DNA from: Thermoplasmatota archaeon | GTDB lineage: Archaea; Thermoplasmatota; Thermoplasmata; RBG-16-68-12; JAJISG01 | NCBI GenBank assembly: GCA_022848835.1 | Contig: JAJISG010000108.1 | Location: 1 to 8,302 of the forward strand | Reading direction: 5' to 3' | DNA length: 8,302 bases | In this document: positions 1-6,727 of the stretch, piece after piece | Position numbering within the stretch: the stretch's first letter is position 1 | Layout: the number at the start of each line of letters is the position of its first letter | Notes under the pieces: generated by a model | Seen by the model: the letters and a program-made list of their open reading frames with translations, nothing else | Told to the model about the DNA's origin: nothing | The model's database searches: none | Translations under genes and position numbers: made by a program

Positions 1-1655
1 CGATCCTGGCTCACACCGTCCTCCCACCAAGCCTCAACGATGCGCGAGAACTCCTCCACATACCCATGCTCGATGAAGCTCCTCCCCTGCTCGATCGCCG
101 ACCTGGCGGCAGCCTCGGGGTTGCCAGCTTGGAGGAGGTGATACTGGGCCTCCACAAAACCCCCGGCTGTGCCGCGGGAGGTGTAGAATCTGGCAGCCCA
201 CGTGTGATACCTCTTCCTCTTCGTGGGACTCAGCCTCCCGTAGAAGAAGCCCCTCACCAGGTCATGCACATCGTAAACCTTCGGGGAGCTCTCCTTCAAG
301 AGAGACTGATCGCTGAGGGAGATGATCACAACGTAATCCACATCATCATCGAGAAACAGGGCGTTCACATGGACAGGCTTCCTGAAGACGGAGGCCAAAC
401 TCAGAACCCTCCTCTCCACATCGAGCAACCTGCTGAACAGCTCCTCCTCCAGGAATCTGTCGATGTCCCTCGTGTCCGCGACTTCAGGCCCCTGGATGAG
501 CTCCAGAAACAGCGGGTGGCCCTTCGTCTTGGAGTAGATGCGGTCAAGGTCCGATTCCGGGATGTTCTTCAGAGTCAAGAGCGTCTTTGCTCCCTTCTTG
601 TCAAGTCCCTCGAGGAGAGCCTCCTCAACAAGATTGCGGACTTGCACATCGCGTCGGTCATAGAACCTGGGGACAGTGCTAGAGACGACAATGACCTTGG
701 GTCCCTCGATCCTATCCAGGATCTCCTTGAAGGCAGTGAAGAAGCCGTCTAGCGCGCCTCCAGTCTTCTCATAATCGTCGAATACTAGGACTGCCTTGAG
801 CCCCTGGAGGTTCTTCTCAAGCAGGAATAGGATTTCCGACATATCGAGAACATCGTGGGTCTCCTCGTACATGAGGAGGTCTTTCTTGTTCAAGCGAGCC
901 AGGAAGTCGCCCACGCGGTGGACGACATTCCTCATTGTGCTCCACTCGTGGAAACGGTACCAGAAGACGTTCATCGTCTTTTTCAGGCCCATGATGGTCT
1001 CCCCCGCAAGAGTGGTCTTTCCCACGCCGAGCAGTCCATGAAGAATGAGGATCTTCTGGGAAGGGGACTTGAGCCACTTCTTGATGGATTCCTGCTCCTT
1101 AGTGCGATCGAAGAAATGGCGGAGACGGGGCATGGCACCTATGTACGATACCTTCTCTCTCCGGGCCTTCACCCTGCCGGCAAACCTCTTCACGTCGAAG
1201 ACTCCTCTGCTTATGTGGCAGACCACGTCAACTAGGGAGGCGTACACTGGGACCTCCCTAGGGATATCCACGACCCTGAGCTTCTCGATCTCCCCTGAGA
1301 GCTTCTTGACCTTCACAACGGTCCTTTCCACCTTTGCCCTAATCTTCCTTCCCTCTATCTGCCCCCTCGGTGTGAGGAAGTAGACTGTCCTACGAATCTT
1401 TCCGGCGGGGACATGGGCTCTTCGCCCGTATAGCAAGCCCCTGTCCTCCATCTCCTGGAGCAACTTCGAGCACGTGCTGCGACCTGCGAGAACTATGTCC
1501 GCTATTCCAAACTGGGTGAGATCATCGGGAGCCTCCAGCTCGTCCTTATACAGGGTGTACTCTGAGAGGTGGAGAAGAATTCGCTCCCTTATGGAAAAGA
1601 AGAACTTCTTCTTGTAGTAACTGACCCTCCCCGGAGCGGCTTTTTCCCTCTGCAT
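1..1655 (-). CDS. wHTH-STAND ATPase (MalT-like), C-terminus cut by window edge
   Basis: Open frame of 551 codons running off the left edge. It is probably a signal-responsive regulatory ATPase; ligand and target are unknown. Residues about 20-100 form a winged helix (recognition-helix region near GRSTCSKLLQEME, then a wing ending YFLTPRG). A basic linker follows, then FFDRTKEQE (181-189), the usual lead-in to STAND/AAA modules. Walker A is GLLGVGKT (207-214, Lys213). Walker B is LVFDD (Asp293, Asp294). A sensor-like strand is VIVVSSTVPR (321-330). GLDKKGAKTLL (350-360) and GHPLFLE (379-385) match STAND-type motifs. The tail from about 480 is alpha-helical and TPR-like, resembling the MalT sensor superhelix; more of it must lie outside the window. 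ATG 1655 is chosen because a TATA box lies about 28 bases upstream, implying a leaderless mRNA; GTG 1664 is an alternative. Domain calls rest on motifs, not on a database search. Confidence 0.85.
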   Translation of the reverse strand, partial: MQREKAAPGRVSYYKKKFFFSIRERILLHLSEYTLYKDELEAPDDLTQFGIADIVLAGRSTCSKLLQEMEDRGLLYGRRAHVPAGKIRRTVYFLTPRGQIEGRKIRAKVERTVVKVKKLSGEIEKLRVVDIPREVPVYASLVDVVCHISRGVFDVKRFAGRVKARREKVSYIGAMPRLRHFFDRTKEQESIKKWLKSPSQKILILHGLLGVGKTTLAGETIMGLKKTMNVFWYRFHEWSTMRNVVHRVGDFLARLNKKDLLMYEETHDVLDMSEILFLLEKNLQGLKAVLVFDDYEKTGGALDGFFTAFKEILDRIEGPKVIVVSSTVPRFYDRRDVQVRNLVEEALLEGLDKKGAKTLLTLKNIPESDLDRIYSKTKGHPLFLELIQGPEVADTRDIDRFLEEELFSRLLDVERRVLSLASVFRKPVHVNALFLDDDVDYVVIISLSDQSLLKESSPKVYDVHDLVRGFFYGRLSPTKRKRYHTWAARFYTSRGTAGGFVEAQYHLLQAGNPEAAARSAIEQGRSFIEHGYVEEFSRIVEAWWEDGVSQD

Positions 1656-1679
1656 GCAGCCCACATAAAAAGGAATACG

Positions 1680-1687
1680 TATAAAAA
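1680..1687 (-). promoter_or_regulatory. TATA box for the wHTH-STAND gene
   Basis: On the minus strand this reads TTTTTATA, preceded by CGAAA, a possible BRE. Its centre is about 28 bases from the ATG at 1655, so transcription should begin at or near the start codon. No Shine-Dalgarno sequence lies between. Confidence 0.6.
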
Positions 1688-1800
1688 TTTCGGAGAAGGT
1701 GAATTGTTCCAAATCTGGTAGGCGATCCCCTCGATGTGAGAAAGGGGAACCTGAGGACGGGCACTCTCTATCGGTCGGTTGTCTCTCAGAGGCGTACGGA

Positions 1801-1808
1801 TTTATAGA
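1801..1808 (+). promoter_or_regulatory. possible TATA box for the aldehyde dehydrogenase
   Basis: TTTATAGA predicts transcription from about 1830-1835, which would leave a leader of about 70 bases before the dehydrogenase. GGTTAATAACC at 1820-1830 would lie at the start site and could be an operator. Confidence 0.4.
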
Positions 1809-1882
1809 TAATCGGAAACGGTTAATAACCTCGGAGAGCTAAGATGGCTGTAAGAATTGAGGTGGTTATCACCTGAGCAACA

Positions 1883-1888
1883 AGGAGG
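1883..1888 (+). promoter_or_regulatory. Shine-Dalgarno AGGAGG, best placed for an out-of-frame ATG
   Basis: AGGAGG ends four bases before ATG 1893, whose frame hits TAG after seven codons. It is 17 bases from the in-frame GTG 1906, which is too far for normal use. This mismatch is why the dehydrogenase start is doubtful. Confidence 0.55.
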
Positions 1889-1905
1889 CGCCATGCCTAC
1901 TCTTC

Positions 1906-3330
1906 GTGAATGGTAGTTGGAGAGAGAGCTCCTCCGGCTCAACCTTCACCACCTACGACCCGGCGACCAACGAACCCTTGGCAGAAGTGGCCCAGAGCGA
2001 ACCGGAGGACGTAGACCTGGCTGTTGAGGCCGCTAGGGGTGCCCTCGAACATAAGAAGTGGCGGGAATTAGACCCGGCGAAGAGAGGCAGAATCCTGTTT
2101 AGGATAGCTTCCCTGATCAGGGAGAGGTCAGACGACCTGGCGAGACTGGAGAGCCTGGACAACGGGAAACCCCTCAGGGAGGCGAAGGGGGACGTGGGCT
2201 ACACGGCTAGGACATGGGAGTACTTTGCGGGCCTGGCCGACAAGATTGAGGGAAAGACCGTCCCTGTCCCGGGCCTTCGCTTCGACTACACGCGGGTCGA
2301 GCCGCTTGGAATAACCGTCCACATCGTACCGTGGAACTACCCTCTAGTCCTCGGATCTAGAGGCATCGCCCCGGCCCTTGCCGCGGGAAATACGGCAGTG
2401 GTGAAACCGTCCAGCCTGGCCCCCCTCACCAACCTGAAGTTGGCGGAGATCGCACATGACGCTGGCCTCCCCAAGGGAGTCCTAAACGTCGTTCCGGGGA
2501 GGGGCTCTGAGACAGGGAGCTACCTCGCAGGTCACAAGGGGATAGACAGCATCACCTTCACAGGCTCTGTTGAGACCGGTAGGGAGGTCATGAAGCTCGC
2601 AGCGCAGCACATAACGCCGGTCACACTGGAGCTCGGAGGCAAGTGCCCCAATATCGTCTTGGAGGATGCGGATAGAGCCAGAGCCTTGCGAGGTGTTTTG
2701 AGGGGCATTTTCACCAACGCGGGCCAGATGTGCTGGGCTGGTTCGCGGCTCCTCGTTCAGGAGTCCGTCAAGGATAAGCTCCTAAGGGCCTTGAAGAAGG
2801 GAACGGACAGCATCATTGTCGGTCCAGGTACCAGTGAGAAGAGCCATATGGGGCCTCTTGTCTCCGAACAGCAGGTCGATAGTGTCATGGGTTACATCAA
2901 AATCGGTCAGGATGAGGGTGCCGAACTCTTGACTGGAGGGGAGAGGGTGAAGGATGGGGGGTTGGCCCAAGGTAACTTCGTTCAACCGACTATCTTCTCG
3001 GAGGTCGACCCTGGCATGACCATTGCTACTGAGGAGATCTTCGGCCCTGTCCTGAGCGCCATCACCTTCGAGGATATGGAGGACGCCCTCGAGATTGCCA
3101 ACAGAACTGAGTTCGGTCTCTGCGCAGGGGTGTGGACTAGGGACATCTCCAGGGCTCATCGTCTAGCCGCCGAGCTGGAGTCCGGCGTCGTCTCCATCAA
3201 CGAGTATCCAATCACCTTTCCTCAGACTCCCTTCGGTGGATTCAAACAGAGCGGTATCGGGAGGGAGCAGGGCCTCGAGGCCGTCTACAGCTACTGCAGG
3301 GTGAAGAACGTAAATGTGAACCTGCTGTAA
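1906..3330 (+). CDS. NAD(P)-dependent aldehyde dehydrogenase
   Basis: Cytosolic ALDH-superfamily enzyme oxidising an aldehyde to a carboxylate with NAD(P). Visible signatures: PWNYP (142-146, with Asn144 for the oxyanion hole), cofactor Lys167 in VVKPS, GSVETG (220-225), LELGGK with general base Glu242, nucleophile Cys276 in NAGQMCWAGSR, EEIFGP (376-381) and PFGGFKQSG (442-450). The length of 474 residues is slightly short for the family, and the missing part is at the N-terminus. The only in-frame ATG/GTG/TTG start is GTG 1906, yet codons just upstream encode LLF, which with the following VNGSW gives the usual ALDH opening. The good SD instead serves ATG 1893 in another frame, so a one-base indel at the start is suspected. 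It resembles betaine-aldehyde or general aldehyde dehydrogenases; the substrate cannot be read from the sequence. It ends 35 bases before the purine-salvage genes. Confidence 0.9.
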   Translation: MNGSWRESSSGSTFTTYDPATNEPLAEVAQSEPEDVDLAVEAARGALEHKKWRELDPAKRGRILFRIASLIRERSDDLARLESLDNGKPLREAKGDVGYTARTWEYFAGLADKIEGKTVPVPGLRFDYTRVEPLGITVHIVPWNYPLVLGSRGIAPALAAGNTAVVKPSSLAPLTNLKLAEIAHDAGLPKGVLNVVPGRGSETGSYLAGHKGIDSITFTGSVETGREVMKLAAQHITPVTLELGGKCPNIVLEDADRARALRGVLRGIFTNAGQMCWAGSRLLVQESVKDKLLRALKKGTDSIIVGPGTSEKSHMGPLVSEQQVDSVMGYIKIGQDEGAELLTGGERVKDGGLAQGNFVQPTIFSEVDPGMTIATEEIFGPVLSAITFEDMEDALEIANRTEFGLCAGVWTRDISRAHRLAAELESGVVSINEYPITFPQTPFGGFKQSGIGREQGLEAVYSYCRVKNVNVNLL

Positions 3331-3335
3331 CAACC

Positions 3336-3341
3336 TTTATT
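3336..3341 (+). promoter_or_regulatory. possible TATA box for the purine-salvage cluster
   Basis: CCTTTATTG directly after the dehydrogenase stop. The centre of TTTATT is about 27.5 bases before GTG 3366, the same spacing as at two other genes here. The cluster may therefore be transcribed on its own as well as by read-through. Confidence 0.4.
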
Positions 3342-3365
3342 GAACGAGAAGGCTTGGGGAGCCGC

Positions 3366-4088
3366 GTGAAGCCTCGTCTGGGGATCATAGGGGGTTCAGG
3401 TCTCTATGAGTCGGAATTCCTCGAGGCTCAGGAGACTCTGGATGTCGTCACGCCTTATGGGAAGCCCTCGGCGCCTCTGGAAATGGGTAAGTTCGGTAAG
3501 GAGCAGGTGGCGTTCATGCCTCGCCACGCGCCGGAACATAGCATCCCTCCTCACCGGATAAATCACCTCGCCAACCTCTGGGCGATGAAGGAGGTTGGAG
3601 TGGAGAGAGTCGTCACTACCTCCTCGGTGGGCTCTCTGAAACTGGAGATCAGGCCTGGTGAATTCATCATTCCCGACGACTATCTCTCCCCCTGGAATAT
3701 TCCCACATACCATGATGAGGAAGTGGTTCACGTAACCCCGAAACTGGATCCCTCCCTCAGGGTGAGGCTGCTGGAGAGCGCGCAGAAGGCCGGAGTCCAG
3801 GCACGCGACGGAGGGGTGTACATCCAGACCATAGGTCCGAGACTGGAGACCGTGGCCGAGATCCGGATGTTCAGGGAGTTCGGAGACGTGGTGGGAATGA
3901 CCATGGCTTCAGAGGCGACCCTCGCACGAGAGCTGGACCTTCCCTACGCGAGCATATGTACCATCGACAACTACTGTCACGGTGTCGTCGATGAGCCATT
4001 GGCCTACGCGGAGATCGTCTCCGTTCAGAGGGAGAAGGCCGATGACCTCACGCGGGTGCTGCACGCCTTCCTGGAGGCGGCCCCGTGA
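3366..4088 (+). CDS. nucleoside phosphorylase, probably methylthioinosine/6-oxopurine specific
   Basis: PNP/MTAP-family enzyme that cleaves a purine nucleoside with phosphate to base plus sugar-1-phosphate. Numbering is for the 240-residue form. GIIGGSG (6-12) and PRHAPEH with PPHRIN (52-66) form phosphate and sugar contacts; TSSVGSL follows at 85-91. The base pocket is GPRLET (157-162, Glu161) and IDNYCHG (Asn202). Human PNP uses Glu201 and Asn243 at these places to hold 6-oxopurines, while true MTA phosphorylases have Ser and Asp, so inosine-type substrates are inferred. Annotation as MTA phosphorylase by overall similarity is the likely alternative. GTG 3366 is preferred: it gives the short family N-terminus, has GGGGAG just upstream and fits the TATA spacing. 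TTG 3354 would add four residues. The stop overlaps the next start (GTGA), so translation is coupled to the deaminase. Confidence 0.88.
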   Translation: MKPRLGIIGGSGLYESEFLEAQETLDVVTPYGKPSAPLEMGKFGKEQVAFMPRHAPEHSIPPHRINHLANLWAMKEVGVERVVTTSSVGSLKLEIRPGEFIIPDDYLSPWNIPTYHDEEVVHVTPKLDPSLRVRLLESAQKAGVQARDGGVYIQTIGPRLETVAEIRMFREFGDVVGMTMASEATLARELDLPYASICTIDNYCHGVVDEPLAYAEIVSVQREKADDLTRVLHAFLEAAP

Positions 4089-5338
4089 GCATCCTCATTG
4101 AGGATGTCCTGCTGGGCGGCCGCGATACCAACGTCTTCATCGAGGGCAACATCATTGCGGAAATAGGGAGGAAACAGGAAGCCGACATAGTCTTGGACGG
4201 CCGGGGGAAAGCCTGCATTCCTGGACTGATTAACGCCCACACGCATGCGGCCATGACCCTCTTCCGCGGCTACGCCGACGACCTGAACCTGCAGGAGTGG
4301 CTAGAGGGGAAGATATGGCCTCTGGAGACCAAGCTCACTGCTGAAGACGTTTTCTGGGGAACCAAGCTAGCCTGCCTGGAGATGATTAAGGGGGGCACCA
4401 CCACCTTCAACGATATGTACTTCTTCATGGAGGAGGCCGCCCGGGCAGTCCTCGAAATGGGCATGAGGGCAGTCCTCAGCTATGGCGTCATCGATCTCTT
4501 CGACGAGGGGAAAGCGGAGAAGGAGATTGAGGCTACCCAGGACTTCATTCGATCCGTTGAAGCCCTCAAATCGAGCCGAATCAATCCAGCCCTGGGTCCC
4601 CATGCTATCTACTCCGTCTCCCGGGGGACCTTGGAGAGTTTCAAGGAGATGGCTATGGATCGCGGGTTCAAGGTTCACATCCACCTAGCTGAGACGGAGA
4701 GCGAGATAAAGCAGTCGAAGGAGATCTACGGTAGGGGGCCTGTCAGAGCGCTGGAGGAGATGGGACTCCTCGGCCCGTGGCTTGTGGCGGCCCACAGTGT
4801 CTGGTTGGCTGATGCCGACGTGAGGTTGATGGGGGAGAGAGGGGTGAGCGTCGTTCACAATCCTACGTCCAACATGAAGCTCGCCGTGGGCAGAGCTTTC
4901 CCCTACAAGAACATGCGAGCAGCAGGGGTAAACATCGCCCTGGGCACGGACGGAGCATCCTCTAACAACAACCTTGACATGTTCGAGGCCATGAAACTGG
5001 CATGTCTGTTGCAGAAGTTCTACACCCGCGATCCCACGGTGTTGAGGGCCGAGGAGGCCGTGCGTATGGCCACCGGAGGGGGCGCGGCCGCCCTAGGAAT
5101 CGCGGCAGGGAAAATCGAGGAAGGGAAGCTCGCGGACGTTGCTCTAGTCAGCCTCCGACGTCCGGAGATGGTGCCCCTGTTCAGTCTGAGATCCAACATC
5201 GCCTACTCCGCCAACGCTTCCGCAGTGGACACCGTAATATGTGATGGCAAGATTCTGATGGAGGACAGGAGGGTGGACGGCGAGGAGGAGATCTTGAGAA
5301 GAGCGGGCGAAATAGCCCGGAACGTGGCATCGAGGTGA
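4085..5338 (+). CDS. dadD: amidohydrolase: SAH/MTA/5'-deoxyadenosine/adenosine deaminase
   Basis: Metal-dependent deaminase converting adenine nucleosides such as S-adenosylhomocysteine, methylthioadenosine, 5'-deoxyadenosine or adenosine to inosine derivatives plus ammonia. The 417-residue length fits the MTA/SAH deaminase group of the amidohydrolase superfamily. Metal ligands are visible: His52 and His54 in NAHTHAAMTLFRG, His200 in HIHLAETE (with Glu203 as likely substrate/proton contact), His237 in AAHSVW and Asp289 in LGTDGASSNN. GPHAIYSV (171-178) is the family's substrate-loop motif. The protein starts with the short beta-sandwich segment typical of the group. GTG 4085 overlaps the upstream stop by four bases and has GGAGG at 4073-4077, seven bases away. 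The end overlaps the phosphoribosyltransferase start in the same way. The neighbours suggest MTA, SAH or 5'-deoxyadenosine salvage. Related chlorohydrolases or guanine deaminases are less likely. Confidence 0.9.
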   Translation: MSILIEDVLLGGRDTNVFIEGNIIAEIGRKQEADIVLDGRGKACIPGLINAHTHAAMTLFRGYADDLNLQEWLEGKIWPLETKLTAEDVFWGTKLACLEMIKGGTTTFNDMYFFMEEAARAVLEMGMRAVLSYGVIDLFDEGKAEKEIEATQDFIRSVEALKSSRINPALGPHAIYSVSRGTLESFKEMAMDRGFKVHIHLAETESEIKQSKEIYGRGPVRALEEMGLLGPWLVAAHSVWLADADVRLMGERGVSVVHNPTSNMKLAVGRAFPYKNMRAAGVNIALGTDGASSNNNLDMFEAMKLACLLQKFYTRDPTVLRAEEAVRMATGGGAAALGIAAGKIEEGKLADVALVSLRRPEMVPLFSLRSNIAYSANASAVDTVICDGKILMEDRRVDGEEEILRRAGEIARNVASR

Positions 5339-5898
5339 GTAGGATTCTTGAGAAGCTGAGGTCGAGCCTCGAAGGGGCGCCGGTGGTCCGGTTCGGTGAG
5401 TACGACTACTTCGTTCATCCCATCACAGACGGAATCCCCCCTGCGGATCCTGAAGTCTTGGGGGAGGTGGTGGATGCCTTCCTGCAGATAGGGAACTTCG
5501 ACTGTGACAAGATAATGACCGCGGAAGCCATGGGTTTCCCCCTAGCGGCTCTCCTCAGCGTCAGGACTGGGAAGCCCTATCTATTCCTGAGGAAGAAGAA
5601 TTACGGTCTGCCGGGGGAGGTTTCTGTAAAGCAGATTACGGGTTACTCAAAGGGGGACCTCTACCTCAACTTCGTCAGTCCAGGTGACCGAGTGGTCTTT
5701 GTGGACGACGTAATCAGCACCGGGGGGACCTTACGAGCGGTAGTGGAAGCTCTCCGTGCGATCCACGCGACGGTTGTGGACATCTTGGTGGTATTCGACA
5801 AGATGAGGGACAAGTCGAGGCTGGAAGGGGAGATTGGCCTCCCCATAAAGGCGCTACTCCGAGTGGACGTTGTTGATGGCAAGGTCCTAGTCTTGTAG
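5335..5898 (+). CDS. hpt: hypoxanthine/guanine phosphoribosyltransferase, archaeal type
   Basis: Transfers phosphoribose from PRPP to hypoxanthine or guanine, giving IMP or GMP in the cytosol. The archaeal Hpt pattern is clear: EGAPVVRFGEYDYFVHPITDG (within 13-33), EAMGFPLAALLS (64-75), RKKNYGLPGE (86-95), TGYSKGDLYLN (102-112) and the PRPP loop VVFVDDVISTGGT (120-132). At 187 residues it matches the family length, so the TAG stop at 5896-5898 is the natural end. GTG 5335 overlaps the deaminase stop (GTGA); no clear Shine-Dalgarno is seen, so translation is probably coupled. As the last gene of the cluster it would reuse the hypoxanthine released by the phosphorylase. Adenine phosphoribosyltransferase is the usual mis-annotation of this family. 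Confidence 0.92.
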   Translation: MSRILEKLRSSLEGAPVVRFGEYDYFVHPITDGIPPADPEVLGEVVDAFLQIGNFDCDKIMTAEAMGFPLAALLSVRTGKPYLFLRKKNYGLPGEVSVKQITGYSKGDLYLNFVSPGDRVVFVDDVISTGGTLRAVVEALRAIHATVVDILVVFDKMRDKSRLEGEIGLPIKALLRVDVVDGKVLVL

Positions 5899-6181
5899 AT
5901 CGACACCCGCAATATCCAGGCATATCCCGATCTTATGGGCGTCTCTCGTGGGTACAACACGTTCACCCTTCACCCGTCTGAGGATCCGGGTGAGCTGTGT
6001 TGGTCTTTGGTGGAAATTCCAGAACAGAGGGAGTTCCGGCTTGAGAGGCGTTGTGGCCAGATCGCACAGAAAATTACCTACCCTGGTGTGCTAGTTTTTC
6101 AGATGCCTGGGTGAGAAATGCACACCGGGGATCGGGGGTCGAAAGCGCTTCCTCGCGAGGGACACTTGTGGGGAGAAGGGG
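5899..6181 (+). other. gap without a convincing gene
   Basis: The hpt frame stays open for 71 codons after its TAG, to TGA 6112-6114, with an ATG at 5935 that could encode 59 residues. Its composition is not persuasive and no SD or TATA box precedes it. A T5 tract (about 6091-6095) is a weak candidate for an archaeal terminator. The perfect palindrome CCTCGCGAGG lies at 6151-6160, upstream of the next gene. Confidence 0.4.
6151..6160. repeat. 10-base perfect palindrome
   Basis: CCTCGCGAGG, 21 bases before the membrane-protein start. It has no loop, so it is more likely a protein-binding site than a hairpin. It could also be chance in GC-rich DNA. Confidence 0.3.
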
Positions 6182-6415
6182 GTGATTCAGGCCGTGAAGG
6201 ATTTCATGGGCGTTGGTCTGGCTGTGGGTGTTGTCGTGAGCACTGGGATAGGAGCTGGCATAGGGATGATAGCGGGGGGTATGAGCTTCTGGGTCAGATT
6301 CATTCTCATTCTCGGTGCTGGTTTCGGTTTCTCATTTGGCGCGCTTGTAACTGACCTCGTGGCTGGGAAGCTGCAATCGCCTCCATCGCTTCGTTTCCAG
6401 AAACCACCAGTTTGA
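6182..6415 (+). CDS. small glycine-rich two-helix membrane protein
   Basis: The 77-residue product is not recognised. After a short amphipathic start (IQAVKDF) come two hydrophobic stretches: about residues 9-33, rich in Gly and Ala with GxxxG-like spacing (GVGLAVGVVVSTGIGAG), and about 36-61 (WVRFILILGAGFGFSFG region). A short polar proline-containing tail follows. This predicts a helical hairpin in the cytoplasmic membrane, with glycine faces that would allow tight helix packing or oligomerisation. GTG 6182 follows a purine-rich SD-like GGGAGAAGG; GTG 6194 and ATG 6206 are alternatives. Overlapping ORFs in other frames have low-complexity Gly/Arg or Pro-rich translations and look like shadows. 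No function is proposed. Confidence 0.6.
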   Translation: MIQAVKDFMGVGLAVGVVVSTGIGAGIGMIAGGMSFWVRFILILGAGFGFSFGALVTDLVAGKLQSPPSLRFQKPPV

Positions 6416-6455
6416 GAATCTAAAAGACCGAGAGGGAGTACGAACGTGGGAAACC

Positions 6456-6479
6456 ATCTCGCGGACTGTAGCACGAGAT
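6456..6479. repeat. inverted repeat ATCTCG/CGAGAT
   Basis: Six-base perfect arms with a 12-base loop, 40 bases after the membrane-protein stop. There is no following T-run on the plus strand, so it is a poor terminator. A TATA-like GATATAAA follows at 6494-6501 with no convincing gene behind it. Confidence 0.25.
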
Positions 6480-6571
6480 AGCTGGCTCATCGCGATATAA
6501 ACCCTGTTTCCTTCAGCTAGCCGTCATCCCCCTCCTTTCGGCCGGAGATGGGGCAGAACAACGTGGTAGTA

Positions 6572-6703
6572 TCAGGCTCTACTCCTGACACGCGTGTCCT
6601 TCCAGACGATGATGTTGAGCGTCAGGACGTCCTTCTCATCTTCCTCTTTCTCAAACCTGACACTCCGCCCATCTGGAAGGATTTTTCTGAACCTTATCCT
6701 CAT
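6572..6703 (-). CDS. hypothetical 43-residue charged protein, leaderless
   Basis: A short ORF not recognised as a known family. The product begins MRIRFRKILPDG and continues with an acidic stretch (EKEEDEK) and an alternating hydrophobic strand (VLTLNIIVW). This pattern suggests a small beta-rich cytosolic domain with a basic N-terminus. Support for a real gene is a strong archaeal TATA box centred 28.5 bases before ATG 6703, the same spacing as at the wHTH-STAND gene, and a protein-like composition. No SD precedes it, as expected for a leaderless mRNA. A plus-strand ORF covering the same bases (from 6548) is less protein-like and is treated as a shadow. The gene lies downstream of the winged-helix regulator on the same strand but has its own promoter. 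Confidence 0.5.
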   Translation of the reverse strand: MRIRFRKILPDGRSVRFEKEEDEKDVLTLNIIVWKDTRVRSRA

Positions 6704-6727
6704 TATGAGCACAACGGACAAGCAGCT

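Larger units (their letters stand above)
1656..1905. other. divergent intergenic region
   Basis: About 250 bases between divergent genes. It holds the minus-strand TATA box (1680-1687), a plus-strand TATA-like TTTATAGA (1801-1808), an inverted repeat TCCCCT/AGGGGA (1726-1731 and 1743-1748, 11-base loop) and the near-palindrome GGTTAATAACC (1820-1830). Two tiny ORFs precede the dehydrogenase: ATG 1844 (10 codons, stop 1874-1876) and ATG 1893 (7 codons, stop 1914-1916). No longer gene is apparent. Confidence 0.5.

Noticed and set aside
66..1383. Several plus-strand ORFs across the left end
   Set aside because: They lie opposite the continuous minus-strand wHTH-STAND frame, which has clear Walker motifs. 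The plus-strand translations show no domain.
5661..5966. Minus-strand ORFs across the hpt gene
   Set aside because: They are antisense to the conserved PRPP-binding region of hpt and have serine/arginine/proline-rich shadow composition.
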